Assembly (NCBI RefSeq): GCF_023337795.1
Contig: NZ_JALIRS010000003.1
Span: forward strand, 372,001-436,000
Direction: 5' to 3'
Origin: Lysinibacillus sp. BPa_S21
GTDB lineage: Bacteria > Bacillota > Bacilli > Bacillales_A > Planococcaceae
DNA length: 64,000 nt
Made by a program: the position numbers and the translations under genes. This document shows, in pieces, positions 18,301-27,200 of this stretch (its first letter is position 1; every line of letters starts with the position of its first letter). The notes under the pieces were generated by a model, which was not told the origin of the DNA, searched no databases, and saw only the letters and a list, made by a program, of their open reading frames with translations.

Positions 18301-18398
18301 GGTATTTTTAATAATGAAACGCCACCTAATATAATGACTAATATCATCGTAACTAATGTAAAAACAGGTCTTTTAATAGAAAAATTACTAATGTTCAC
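15345..18398 (-). CDS. swrC: RND-family efflux permease (SwrC/AcrB type)
   Basis: The product of 1017 residues is a full-length RND pump: N-terminal FSIKRPVFTLVTMI helix, two large extracellular porter loops, and the proton-relay motif LALGIGMLVDNAIVVIENI-type segment near residue 395. Closest in length and layout to B. subtilis SwrC (YerP), which exports surfactin and other amphiphiles. GTG at 18398 is chosen because AAGGAG lies nine bases upstream; the longer ATG frame overlaps that site. A SDR gene follows in the same operon. No membrane fusion partner is present, as is usual for Gram-positive RND pumps. Confidence 0.88.
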   Translation of the reverse strand: MNISNFSIKRPVFTLVTMILVIILGGVSLLKIPITLIPELRPPIGIVVTNYPGASPTEVNEKITKPLETTLATLPGIKKLQSTSQEGSNLIILEFDWSTNIEDAQLDILQRIDMTPLPNDAEKPSFLKFDPSQFPIIQLSLRAENDNVDVRLLAEDLEKELRRTAGVASVNISGKLVEEVQISLDESKLVENGLTQADIVQIIQSNNVSLPGEPVLTADGKMLTTRILSTLTSPESIAELIISVNPLDGKALTVGEVATVERVEQKSVTTTRANEHPAVLMSVLQESGANTAEVSKAFKAALNELLTKKQYQGIAADVLVDQGNYVDLAISNIGSSLLVGGLFAMFILFIFLRSVKSPMIIGIAIPYSVIVTFVLMFFANFSLNIMTLGALALGIGMLVDNAIVVIENIERHLGLGKDPITAAKEGTKEVALAITASTLTTIAVFIPVMFIEGLIGQIFTEFALTISFSLIASLVVALTVVPMLASRLLKMKSTNIYEKRNESSFYRSYKISIIWVLRHRMLVLISAVVCFGLALFGLMKMGTEFLPPTDEGFASISVNLEKGVAVSETEKVVAKIEERLKQEKDVDLYVSLIGGTQQTQARGQTSANQAELYVKLVPLADRDRSIFEFVEEVEQDLHAELGEQVEINFNVSTTTGSSPNTLTFRLTDSDEQRLQNSVDQVQQELLKVKAITKVSTDLDITAKEIQIEVDREKAKDYGFAPAQIAQTVNQMTKGQLTTQIIAEDGAVLPVYTGFGQVFNDSIESLKTMQLRSPAGLFVKLEDIATVSIQEGPVSVRRSDQAAAVAFFVEYETKESLGGISAKVDKALDKANLPTETQVVFSGDRELYDSAINDMLLAVALAIVLVYIVMAAQFESFKYPFVIMFTVPLMIIGVAVAMFATNTLVGVTSVIGILVLVGIVVNNGIVLVDYINQQKARGVASYDAILLATQDRLRPILMTAFTTILGLLPLALGIGEGTEMNQPMGIVVIGGLVTSTLLTLYIVPVVYTFMDKETRKMR

Positions 18399-18485
18399 TT
18401 TTACAAGCTCCTTTTCCATCTCTTCCCTTCTATAATACCCGAAAAGGAGAATATTTTATAAATTCGGACACCATCATAGCGTGGG

Positions 18486-18894
18486 GTTGATTTCCGTTCC
18501 GACTGGGCGCTTTGTAGCTGGCGCTTCGCTTTCGCTACAGATAAAACATTGTTGCTGTCGCTTCGCTTTCGCACAGATAAAACATTTGTAGCTGACGCTT
18601 CGCTTTCGCTACAGAAAACATTTGTTGCTGTCGCTACGTTATAACTTCGCTTTCGCACAGAGCAAAACTTCCTGGGGGCGTCGGGGCAACACGATGTTGG
18701 TCACGAAGGCGTTATCACAGGACGGGATGCCTTTAGCCTTCGTTCCCCTTCCGCTTCGCTCGCGATGCTCGCTCCAGGGTCTCGGGGCAGCAGGATGTTG
18801 GTCACGAAGGCGTTATCACAGGACGGGATGCTCTTAGCCTTCGTTCCCCTAACGCTAATCCCCAAGGAGTCGCCCAGTCTCCACTCCAATCAAC
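18486..18894 (+). repeat. dispersed GTTGATTTCCG repeat, longest copy
   Basis: The copy opens with GTTGATTTCCGTTCCGACTG and closes with CTCCACTCCAATCAAC. Between them are four CGCTTTCGC/ACAGATAAAACA modules (18520-18660), the core CCTGGGGGCGTCGG, and two copies of the cassette GGTCACGAAGGCGTTATCAC...TAGCCTTCGTTCCCC at about 18698-18750 and 18799-18850. It separates swrC (divergent, starting 18398) from prfC. Open frames across it are repeat artefacts. Confidence 0.9.
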
Positions 18895-19226
18895 TTATTC
18901 CCAAAGTATACTTTTTAACAAATGCTATCCCAACTCTTAGAGATGAGCCTATAAGTTTGTACATTCTCCCCTGGAGATTGTTCATCAGAAATAAATTTCC
19001 TAATACTGTATATATTCTACATATAGCTCCAATTTTCCTTGTAAAAAAACACGAATCGCAACATGTCGATTCGTGTTTTTTCATGAAATTAAGGTTTCAT
19101 ATAACAAAGTATGGCTCTTTAGCAAAAACGAAGCAGCAATAACAGATATATAATTGGCTTAACTGTTATAAGTCCATTCAGATTAGTAACCACTACGTTC
19201 ACTTTTGCTATGCATAAATTTTATAA

Positions 19227-19354
19227 GATTGGAGTGGAAGGCTACTCGACTCCCGTGGGAAAGCGAGACAGGCGAGACCCTGCACGGAGCGCAAGCGTAG
19301 GAAGCGGCTCGACGCTCGCCCACAGGAAAGCGAGTAGCCTGGAACGGAAATCAT
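19227..19354 (-). repeat. second dispersed repeat type (GGCTACTCG variant)
   Basis: On the minus strand it runs from ATGATTTCCGTTCCAGGCTA to AGCCTTCCACTCCAATC. The ends match the main family, but the arms read GGCTACTCGCTTTCC / GGAGTCGAGTAGCC-like rather than TGGGCG...CGCCCA. A Bacillaceae-wide relative with TTTCCTGNGGGCGAGCGTCGAGCC is familiar to me from other genomes. It lies between prfC and the 18486 repeat. Confidence 0.8.
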
Positions 19355-19373
19355 CCTGACAATTTTGCTTTTA

Positions 19374-20951
19374 TTATAAAAGGCTATACAGTTTAATGTT
19401 TTCGTTTTTATCTGCAAACCAACGCATTGCAAATTCATTTTCAAATAGGAAAACAAAATTATCAAAACGGTCTTTTACAAGCATTGAACGACCTGAAGAC
19501 ATCGATTCTTTAACATCTTCTTCGTTTTCAATCCATCTTGCAATTTTCGAACCAATTGGCTCCATCTTCACTTCAACATTATATTCGTTTCTCATACGAT
19601 GCTCAAAAACTTCAAATTGTAATTGACCAACTGCTCCCAGAATAACTTCTTCTGTATGCAACGTTTTATAATATTGAATAGCGCCTTCTTGCACTAATTG
19701 TAAAATCCCTTTATGGAATTGCTTAGATTTCATAACATTTTTCGCAGTTACACGTACAAACAGCTCTGGCGTGAACTGTGGCAATTTTTCAAATTGGAAT
19801 GTCTTTTTACTACCTACAACTGTGTCACCAATTTGATAAGTGCCTGTGTCGTATAAACCGATAATATCACCAGCCACTGCTTCATCTACTGTTTCACGGT
19901 CGTCAGCAAGGAATTGTGTAGATTGTGTCACTTTAAACGATTTACCTGTACGAGATAAAGTCATGTTCATGCCACGTTCAAATTTACCCGATACGATACG
20001 CACAAAAGCAATACGGTCACGGTGTGCAGGGTTCATATTCGCTTGGATTTTGAAAATGAAACCTGAAAACTCCTCATGCTCAACCGGATCTATAAATTGT
20101 TCATCCTCCGTAATACGAGGCTGAGGTGTCGGTGCGAATTGTAAATATGTTTCAAGGAATGTTTGCACACCGAAATTTGTTAAAGCTGAACCGAAGAAAA
20201 CAGGTGTTAATTCACCACGGCGGATTTTTTCTTCAGAGTACTCATTACCCGCTTCATCAAGCAACATTATGTCGTCCATTGCTTGTGTATAATAAGAAGT
20301 AACCTTCATTGGATGATCGATTGCAAGTTCCCCATTATCATCAATTGGCAAGAAGCGTTCTTCTTCTTCAGTACGGAATTGCTCGATACGTTTATTGTAA
20401 CGATCGTAAATACCTAAAAACTCTTTACCCATACCGATTGGCCAATTCATTGGGTAAGCGTTAATGCCAAGTACCTCCTCAAGCTCTTCAATCAGCTCAA
20501 GTGGCTCCTTCCCTTGACGGTCTAGCTTATTAATAAAGGTGAAAATTGGAATACCACGCATTTTACAAACTTTGAAAAGCTTTAAAGTTTGTGCCTCAAT
20601 ACCTTTGGCAGCATCTACAACCATGACAGCACTATCTACAGCCATTAAAGTACGATACGTATCCTCTGAGAAATCTTGGTGACCTGGTGTATCCAAAATA
20701 TTGACACGTGAGCCATTATAATCGAATTGCATAACTGATGAAGTTACAGAAATCCCACGTTGCTTTTCAATTTCCATCCAGTCAGATGTTGCAAACTTAC
20801 CTGTTTTCTTCCCTTTTACCGTACCGGCATCACGAATCGCACCACCAAATAGTAAAAGTTTTTCTGTAATCGTCGTTTTCCCAGCATCAGGGTGACTGAT
20901 AATGGCAAAAGTTCGACGCGATAATATATCTTTTTCTAAATTTGAATTCAT
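19374..20951 (-). CDS. prfC: peptide chain release factor 3
   Basis: The 525-residue translational GTPase has the P-loop [19 protein letters not shown], switch motif QRGISVTSS near residue 65, [14 protein letters not shown], and the NKLD specificity motif. The RF3-specific domains follow (residues 280-525). RF3 recycles RF1 and RF2 off the ribosome after termination. ATG follows AAGGAG at nine bases. It is the next gene downstream of murE, the same neighbourhood seen in Staphylococcus. Confidence 0.95.
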   Translation of the reverse strand: MNSNLEKDILSRRTFAIISHPDAGKTTITEKLLLFGGAIRDAGTVKGKKTGKFATSDWMEIEKQRGISVTSSVMQFDYNGSRVNILDTPGHQDFSEDTYRTLMAVDSAVMVVDAAKGIEAQTLKLFKVCKMRGIPIFTFINKLDRQGKEPLELIEELEEVLGINAYPMNWPIGMGKEFLGIYDRYNKRIEQFRTEEEERFLPIDDNGELAIDHPMKVTSYYTQAMDDIMLLDEAGNEYSEEKIRRGELTPVFFGSALTNFGVQTFLETYLQFAPTPQPRITEDEQFIDPVEHEEFSGFIFKIQANMNPAHRDRIAFVRIVSGKFERGMNMTLSRTGKSFKVTQSTQFLADDRETVDEAVAGDIIGLYDTGTYQIGDTVVGSKKTFQFEKLPQFTPELFVRVTAKNVMKSKQFHKGILQLVQEGAIQYYKTLHTEEVILGAVGQLQFEVFEHRMRNEYNVEVKMEPIGSKIARWIENEEDVKESMSSGRSMLVKDRFDNFVFLFENEFAMRWFADKNENIKLYSLL

Positions 20952-21130
20952 CTCGTCATTCTCCTTTTTTCATACTTACTAATAATAAAAGAAGACTTGC
21001 CCTTCTTACAACCTTTTTACATGAATTCCCCCAAAAAGAGGTCTCAATCTCAGAAAGGCATAATGTATGGCTTCTTCAAATATTTCGATGACTACCACTT
21101 TGTAGTCCAACACCTCACTGTTAAAATAAC

Positions 21131-21168
21131 CCAAAAAGAAAACCCCTTAGTACTAACTAAAAGGGTTC
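21131..21168 (-). terminator. terminator after murE
   Basis: On the minus strand AACCCTTTTAGTTAGTACTA followed by AGGGGTT forms a hairpin with a TTCTTTTT tail, 20 bases past the murE stop. Confidence 0.75.
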
Positions 21169-21186
21169 TCTAGGTATTGCAATTTA

Positions 21187-22653
21187 CTATACAAATTTTA
21201 AGTGGCCAGCTTCTATTGCAATATCTGCATCGCTATGCGGATATTTAGTATTCTCGATAATTTGATAATCTTCATGGCCTTTACCAGCAAAAATAATGAT
21301 ATCCCCTGGTTCAGCAACCTCAATCGCATGACGCACTGCCTCAGCACGATCTCCTATACATGCATAATTTTCATGTAGCATCCCTTTAGCAAGATCGCCT
21401 GTAATACTATCGTAGTCTTCATAGCGTGGGTCATCCGTCGTTAAAATAACATAATCAGCGGCTGATGCCTTTTCTGCCATTGCTGGACGTTTCGATTTAT
21501 CACGATTGCCACCTGTACCAACTAGGAAAATAAGCTTGCCTTTTTTATATGGTTGAGCAGATGAAATTGCCTTTTCAATTGCGTCTGGTGTATGTGCGTA
21601 ATCAATAAAAATCTGCACAGGTAAATCTGAGCAAACTTTCTCCATACGTCCCTTTACTGGTGGTAATTGCTCAATTTGTTCAATGATTGTTTCCATTGAA
21701 TAACCACGGCCATAAAAAGCAACCATCGCAGCAAGCACATTGTATATATTAAATTCTCCAAGTAAATGCATGTTTACATGGTATATTCCCTCTGGCATTT
21801 CAACGTCAAAAGATGTCATGAAATCATGATACTCACAGTTAATAGCTCGGAAATCAGCTGTTTCATTTTCTAAGCCATATGTCCATACTGGAAATGGTGT
21901 CATCGCTGCATAGCGCTCTGACCAAGCATCATCAGCATTTAACACGACAAATTTATTCTTTTCTAAATCTTGTCCAAGTTGTGAGAATAATAAGCCTTTC
22001 GCATGGCCATATTCCTCCATCGTTCCATGGAAATCAAGATGATCATGTGTAAGATTTGTAAAAATAGCTACATCATATTCTACACCAGCTAAACGTCCAA
22101 GTGCTAAACCGTGTGAAGATACTTCCATCGTCATTAAACGGCAGCCTTCCATTTTTGCACGGAATATCATTTGTTGAGTCGATAATGCATCGCTCGTTGT
22201 ATTTGCAGATTCATATAAAATACCATTTAAATTAAAGCCAATCGTTCCTGACAGTGCAGATTTCTCGCCCATACCATGCATTATATTTTGAATAATACCC
22301 GTTACGGATGTTTTTCCATTTGTTCCTGTTACACCAATCATTGCCATATCTTTAGACGGATAGTCAAAAAACTTTGCGGCTAACAAGCCAACTGCGCGAT
22401 CTGTATCTTTCACAATGACCTGTGCAATATTTTCTCCTAAAGGTAATTTTCGCTCTGTTACAACAATTGTTGCGCCACCTTCAACAGCCTTCTGTGCATA
22501 GTCATGACCATCTACCGTATAGCCTTTTATACAAACAAACATACTATTTGGTTGCACACTTCGCGAGTCAATGACAATATCACTTACTTGGTCAGGTAGC
22601 ACTCCAATTATTTTTTTCAAAGGTAATGCATTCAACAATTCCTCTGCATACAT
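21187..22653 (-). CDS. murE: UDP-MurNAc-tripeptide synthetase (MurE)
   Basis: The 488-residue Mur ligase has the ATP loop GVTGTNGKTSVTGI, the central STRUCTURE-type motif TNLTHDHLDFHGTMEEYG, and the C-terminal DYAHTPDAIEKA. The enzyme adds the third residue (diaminopimelate or lysine) to UDP-MurNAc-Ala-Glu. The selectivity motif is Asp407-Asp408-Pro409-Arg410: the Arg is what DAP enzymes have (DNPR), while DDP is seen in lysine enzymes, so specificity is unclear. The ATG at 22653 follows GGAGG; the TTG five codons earlier overlaps it. It stands outside a cell-division cluster, next to prfC. Confidence 0.92.
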   Translation of the reverse strand: MYAEELLNALPLKKIIGVLPDQVSDIVIDSRSVQPNSMFVCIKGYTVDGHDYAQKAVEGGATIVVTERKLPLGENIAQVIVKDTDRAVGLLAAKFFDYPSKDMAMIGVTGTNGKTSVTGIIQNIMHGMGEKSALSGTIGFNLNGILYESANTTSDALSTQQMIFRAKMEGCRLMTMEVSSHGLALGRLAGVEYDVAIFTNLTHDHLDFHGTMEEYGHAKGLLFSQLGQDLEKNKFVVLNADDAWSERYAAMTPFPVWTYGLENETADFRAINCEYHDFMTSFDVEMPEGIYHVNMHLLGEFNIYNVLAAMVAFYGRGYSMETIIEQIEQLPPVKGRMEKVCSDLPVQIFIDYAHTPDAIEKAISSAQPYKKGKLIFLVGTGGNRDKSKRPAMAEKASAADYVILTTDDPRYEDYDSITGDLAKGMLHENYACIGDRAEAVRHAIEVAEPGDIIIFAGKGHEDYQIIENTKYPHSDADIAIEAGHLKFV

Positions 22654-22979
22654 TTCATAGTCCTCCAATCAATCTCTACATCCATTTTAACATTTGTTGT
22701 TTATTCGACAAGAAATGACAAAATGAATACCCCCACATTCTATTGAATTTATTTTACTACTTATTCGCCCATAAATAAAATGCCAGTTACGACGTTTTTC
22801 CGATGAAAACGCTATCATTTTAATATATCTTTAATATTTCATCGAAATTTAGCGCATTACCATCACGTTGAGTTGATTTCCGTTCCAACTTATTTCATTG
22901 GCATGCGTTTTAATACATGTTAACGCTCATTTTAACAGATCAAAAATCAACATGTATCGACAAATCTGGGAGCTTGGTA
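22654..22979. other. 326-bp intergenic stretch with a repeat fragment
   Basis: It contains only the left end of the dispersed repeat at about 22869-22890 (GTTGAGTTGATTTCCGTTCC) and AT-rich sequence that must hold the murE promoter. No small gene with a ribosome site is seen. Confidence 0.55.
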
Positions 22980-23018
22980 AAAAAAAGAAGGTATCAGACC
23001 TTTCGTGATCCGACACCT
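22980..23018 (-). terminator. terminator of the aldehyde dehydrogenase gene
   Basis: On the minus strand GGAGGTGTCGGATCA pairs imperfectly with TGATACCTTC and ends in TTTTTTT. Confidence 0.7.
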
Positions 23019-23025
23019 CCTTTTA

Positions 23026-24414
23026 TTATTTCATTATAGTTCGCACAAGCTTAACTTTTTGTTTATATGGGGGAAAGAGAATATTCGTCTCTACCTTCGA
23101 TGATTTTTTTAATATCGACTTTGGATGGGTAAAGTTATCAAAGCTAGCCTTCCCATGATAGGCTTTGGCCCCTGATGGTCCGACACCTCCAAATGGCAAA
23201 TGTAAATTTCCTACATGTGTAATCGTATCATTTATACATCCTCCGCCAAATGGTAATTCCTCTAAAAAGTACTGAGTAGCTTTTTCATGCTCTGAGAAAA
23301 AATACGCAGCTAATGGTTTTGGTAATTGACGAATCTGGTGTATAGCCAGCGGTAAATCATCATACATCATAACAGGTAAAATTGGACCAAATAGTTCATC
23401 TTGCATCGAAGGACTTGTCCATTTCACATATTCAATAATGGTAGGCTCAATGTACAAATCATCACGATCTGTTCTCCCACCAAATGTAATTGCATCACGT
23501 TCTTCCACGAGAATTTGCTGTAAGCGATCAAATTGTCTTAGATTCACAATACGGCCATAGTCAGGGCTTTTTAATGGATTTTTACCATAGAAGGAACGAA
23601 TCGTTTCTTTGAATTTTTTCATAAAACGATCATAAACATCTTTATGGACAAGGACATAATCTGGTGCTACACAAGTTTGTCCAGTATTTGTGAATTTTCC
23701 CCATGCTATTCTTTTCGCCGCTACTTCTAAATTGGCTGTTTGGTCGACAATCGCGGGGCTTTTCCCACCAAGTTCTAGAGCAATTGGTGTTAATCGTTCT
23801 GCAGCGGCCTTTGCAATCACTTTTCCGACTGCCACACTCCCTGTAAAAAATATATAGTCAAAAGATGCATGAATAAGTGCCGTCACTTCTTCTTTTTCTC
23901 CTTCCACAACACGTATATAGGAAGGATTAAACGTTTCTTCTATTATTTTTTTTACAATTGCTGCTGTATGCACAGATGTTTCTGAAGGTTTTACAATAGC
24001 CGTATTACCACCAACAATAGCACCGATTAATGGCTCCATGACAAGTTGGAATGGATAATTGAAAGGACCAATGATTAATGTTACGCCATATGGCTCTCTT
24101 ACAATAAAGCTTTTTCCCATCTGGTATTGAATCGGTGTTTTTACAGCTTCAGGTTTCATCCATTCTTCAACATGCTTTACCATATAAGAAATGCTATCTA
24201 AAACAATGCCAATTTCTGTTGCATATGCCTCAAACTCACTTTTTCTTAAATCTACATATAGGGCATTCAAAATTTCTTTTTCATATTTTAAAATCGTTTT
24301 CTTCAGTTTTATTAATTGTTCTTTTCGATATTTTGTACTCTTTGTCGCTCGAGAAAAATAAAATTGCCGTTGTTCTGTAATCATATTTTCTACATCTTGT
24401 GGCGTAAAATTCAT
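23026..24414 (-). CDS. aldehyde dehydrogenase family protein
   Basis: The 462-residue enzyme has the catalytic Glu214 in ALELGGKSP, the nucleophile Cys248 in GQTCVAPDY, and the NAD(P) motif FTGSVAVGK near residue 190. The short length and the membrane-like basic, hydrophobic C-terminus place it in the class 3 / YwdH-like group that oxidises fatty and aromatic aldehydes. The ATG follows GGGGTG. It is a single-gene unit with its own terminator. Confidence 0.9.
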   Translation of the reverse strand: MNFTPQDVENMITEQRQFYFSRATKSTKYRKEQLIKLKKTILKYEKEILNALYVDLRKSEFEAYATEIGIVLDSISYMVKHVEEWMKPEAVKTPIQYQMGKSFIVREPYGVTLIIGPFNYPFQLVMEPLIGAIVGGNTAIVKPSETSVHTAAIVKKIIEETFNPSYIRVVEGEKEEVTALIHASFDYIFFTGSVAVGKVIAKAAAERLTPIALELGGKSPAIVDQTANLEVAAKRIAWGKFTNTGQTCVAPDYVLVHKDVYDRFMKKFKETIRSFYGKNPLKSPDYGRIVNLRQFDRLQQILVEERDAITFGGRTDRDDLYIEPTIIEYVKWTSPSMQDELFGPILPVMMYDDLPLAIHQIRQLPKPLAAYFFSEHEKATQYFLEELPFGGGCINDTITHVGNLHLPFGGVGPSGAKAYHGKASFDNFTHPKSILKKSSKVETNILFPPYKQKVKLVRTIMK

Positions 24415-24627
24415 AATAAAAGCACCCCTTTTTTTAAAATGCCATACATAGTTTTTTCATTTCGAAACAAACTATCATTGTCTATACGATACAACATTGA
24501 CAACCAAAATTCCTCTTTCTGATTTGGGTGGAATGGGTAAAGAAGTTAGAACTGTAGACAGTTTCGTGATTTGAGAAATTTACAACTACAACTACATATT
24601 GAAAAATTGAAACGGGGGCGTAGATGA

Positions 24628-24783
24628 ATGACAACAACAACAGGAACTTGGTGGGAGTCTATTTTTTCTGGACCATTAGCACACGGTATTTGTGAGGAAA
24701 AATTATTGCTTTTGCAAGATGAGGCTTTCTTATATCTCTCTACAACACCGGGTGAGAAAAAAGAAGAACCTGAAGTTAATTAA
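24628..24783 (+). CDS. orphan 51-residue protein
   Basis: The frame encodes MTTTTGTWWESIFSGPLAHG, then an acidic amphipathic region (CEEKLLLLQDEAFLYLS) and a charged end. GGGGGCG stands eight bases before the ATG, and a strong terminator begins two bases after the stop, which supports real transcription. No membrane segment. I do not recognise the family. The paired tryptophans and single cysteine are the notable residues. It lies alone between two minus-strand genes. Confidence 0.6.
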   Translation: MTTTTGTWWESIFSGPLAHGICEEKLLLLQDEAFLYLSTTPGEKKEEPEVN

Positions 24784-24784
24784 A

Positions 24785-24829
24785 AATAGCGCGTTATAGG
24801 AGGTTATTTCCTATAATGCGCTATTTTTT
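24785..24829 (+). terminator. terminator of the orphan small gene
   Basis: AAATAGCGCGTTATAGGA pairs with TCCTATAATGCGCTATTT with one mismatch, followed by TTTTA. Confidence 0.9.
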
Positions 24830-25003
24830 ATAGTTCATGTATCATCATCAAAAGTCATTTGTTACAGGAAAACTCCTAATCGGATCGGAAATCAAGCCAC
24901 TCGTTATTGTTTTCTTAACAGTATTCAGTATTGTTATGGGCACTTTAAGAATACCAACAACGAGAAGGATAACCTCCGCTAAAGAATGTAGTTTTTGAGA
25001 CCA

Positions 25004-26341
25004 TTATTGGTGAATAGCTTTATCAAAAATAGCTTTTGCAGCATCCCCAATATGCTCTGATACTGTAGGATGTGGGAAAATCATATTTGCAAGAGTGTGA
25101 GCCGTGCCACCTGCTTTTTTAGTAGCTAAAATAGCATTTAACATTTCTGTTGCCCCATCAGCAACCACACAAGCTCCTAAAATACGCCCTTCTTCCTCCG
25201 TCGCAATGAGCTTTATAAAGCCCACTGTATTTCCTTCCATTAATGCCTTAGGATTTGTTTGTAACGGCATGTGAGTCACCTTATAAGGTTCGTTCACCTG
25301 CTCTTCCAGTAAACCAAAAGTTGCAATTTCAGGATGTGTATAAACACAGCGAGGAATCGAAGTTTGATCAATTAGTGCCGGTTTATTCCCTATAATATGA
25401 TCCACAACATGAATTCCCTCTGCACTCGCTGAATGAGCTAGCTGGTATCCACCTACTAAATCACCTATAGCATAAATATGTGGCTGACTTGTTTCAAGGT
25501 GCTCATTGACAGCAATTAATCGACCATCGAAGGCTAGACCCAGCTGCTGAGCTATTTCTGTATTTGGGCGTCGACCTGTTGCAAACAAAAGATTTTCATA
25601 TGTATAAATCCCTTTAGATGTATGAATTTCATTGCCGTTAAAATGCTCAAATTGGAAATCTGTCACAAGCTCAATTCCAAGCTTTTTCATCTTCTCCCGA
25701 ATAAGCGGTCGTGCATCTGGCTCTTCTGTCTGTAAAATATCTTCACTATGATTTAGCATCGTCACCTTTGTTCCGAGTGGCGCTAAACTAAATGCCATCT
25801 CTACTGCAATAACGCCTCCGCCTATAATTGTTAACTGCTTTGGCAACTCTTCAATATCAAAAAATGTATCCGTTGTATAATAGGAAGATGTCTCTAACCC
25901 TTTAAAAGGTGGTACAAACGGTTTACTTCCGGTTGCTAGAATGATATCCGTTGCTGTAAAGGTCTCACTACCGACCGTTACAAGTAAATCATTAGATACT
26001 GCCGCTTCTCCTCGATAAAAAGTAATTTGATTGCTCAAAATATAGCCCTCAATATTCGTTAAAAGCTCATCAATAATAGCATCCTTACGTTTCATCAATC
26101 GTGGAAAATTCACATTTACTGTAGGACTTTCAATGCCCCAATCATGACCACGTTGTATTTCTTGAATGAGCTTACTATGCTCCAATAAAATTTTCGAAGG
26201 AATACAGCCGACATTATAGCAGGCCCCTCCTACTTTATCTCGCTCGACTAAAGCGACCTTCTTGCCACTTTTGGCTGCATGAATGGCTGCTACATAGCCC
26301 CCAGGACCTGCGCCAATAATTGCAATATCAAATTTTTCCAC
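25004..26341 (-). CDS. lpdA: dihydrolipoyl dehydrogenase
   Basis: The 445-residue flavoprotein begins with the FAD motif DIAIIGAGPGGYVAAIHA and has the redox disulfide in GACYNVGCIPSK near residue 37, the NAD-binding GGGVIAVEMA, and the active-site HPTVSEHIGDA near the end. It reoxidises lipoamide in 2-oxoacid dehydrogenase complexes or the glycine cleavage system. No E1/E2 genes are nearby, so it may serve several complexes or a separate NADH oxidation role. GTG at 26341 is chosen because GAGGTGA lies five bases upstream. Confidence 0.9.
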   Translation of the reverse strand: MEKFDIAIIGAGPGGYVAAIHAAKSGKKVALVERDKVGGACYNVGCIPSKILLEHSKLIQEIQRGHDWGIESPTVNVNFPRLMKRKDAIIDELLTNIEGYILSNQITFYRGEAAVSNDLLVTVGSETFTATDIILATGSKPFVPPFKGLETSSYYTTDTFFDIEELPKQLTIIGGGVIAVEMAFSLAPLGTKVTMLNHSEDILQTEEPDARPLIREKMKKLGIELVTDFQFEHFNGNEIHTSKGIYTYENLLFATGRRPNTEIAQQLGLAFDGRLIAVNEHLETSQPHIYAIGDLVGGYQLAHSASAEGIHVVDHIIGNKPALIDQTSIPRCVYTHPEIATFGLLEEQVNEPYKVTHMPLQTNPKALMEGNTVGFIKLIATEEEGRILGACVVADGATEMLNAILATKKAGGTAHTLANMIFPHPTVSEHIGDAAKAIFDKAIHQ

Positions 26342-26486
26342 AAAATTCACCTCATGAACCACCATAGCATTTACAAAATTTGAATGCAATGTCATATATG
26401 TTACAGGAAATTTAGGAACATTTTCACACAGAAGATCCTAAATAAACAAAAAGCAGAATACAAACCATCAGTAGCAATTGAATTAA

Positions 26487-26531
26487 GTGAAAAAGTCCCT
26501 CACTATTCTTTCTGAACAATGAGGGACTTTA
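26487..26531 (-). terminator. terminator of the catalase transcript, beyond the repeat array
   Basis: On the minus strand AAAGTCCCTCATTGTTC pairs with TAGTGAGGGACTTTTT. The catalase is the only minus-strand gene that can use it, which places the whole 26590-27186 array in its 3' untranslated region. Confidence 0.85.
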
Positions 26532-26589
26532 TTAGATATTGAGATAAGCATTTTACTATATGGATGTGGGATTTCAAAGAAAATAGAAA

Positions 26590-27186
26590 GGGTATCGCTC
26601 GGCTTTCGCGGGTATTCACTCCTCTTCCGCGGGTATTCCCCCTGCTTCCGCGGGTATCGCTCGGCTTCGCGGGTATTCACTCCTCTTCCGCGGGTATTCT
26701 CCCTGCTTCCGCGGGTATTCACTCTGCTTCCGCGGGTATTCGCTCTGCTTCCGCGGGTATTTGCTCCGCTTCCTCGGGTATTCGCTCCGCTTCCGCGGGT
26801 ATTTGCCCTACTTCCGCGGGTATTCCCCCTGCTTCCGCGGGTATCGCTCGGCTTCGCGGGTATTCACTCCTCTTCCGCGGGTATTCACTCCTCTTCCGCG
26901 GGTATTCACTCCTCTTCCGCGGGTATTCACTCCTCTTCCGCGGGTATTCGCTCTACTTCCGCGGGTATTCTCTGCTTCCGCGGGTATTCTCTGCTTCCGC
27001 GGGTATTCTCTGCTTCCGCGGGTATTCTCTCCGCTTCCGCGGGTATTCTCTCTGCTTCCGCGGGTATTCACTCTGCTTCCGCGGGTATTCACTCTGCTTC
27101 CGCGGGTATTCCCTTTGCTTCCGCGGGTATTCACTCTGCTTCCGCGGGTGTTCCCTTTGCCCGCAGGTATTCCATGTTCCCGCGGG
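26590..27186. repeat. GC-rich tandem array, about 28 units of 21 (19-21) bp, in the catalase 3' UTR
   Basis: The unit on the plus strand is GGGTATTCACTCTGCTTCCGC (written in 20-base limit: GGGTATTCACTCTGCTTCCG + C). About 28 units follow head to tail without spacers; four (first-type GGGTATCGCTCGGCTTCGC and three GGGTATTCTCTGCTTCCGC-type) are shortened to 19 bp. Variation is confined to the middle (CACTCTGC, CACTCCTC, CCCCCTGC, CGCTCTGC). Each junction makes the palindrome CCGCGG. Units 14-17 and 19-21 are identical neighbours, a sign of recent duplication. Long frames are open in several phases because 21 is a multiple of three. Confidence 0.95.
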
Positions 27187-27200
27187 CAAAATAATGTAAG

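Noticed and set aside
18401..18658. 85-residue minus-strand frame upstream of swrC
   Set aside because: It reads the same repeat modules and overlaps the swrC start; not a gene.
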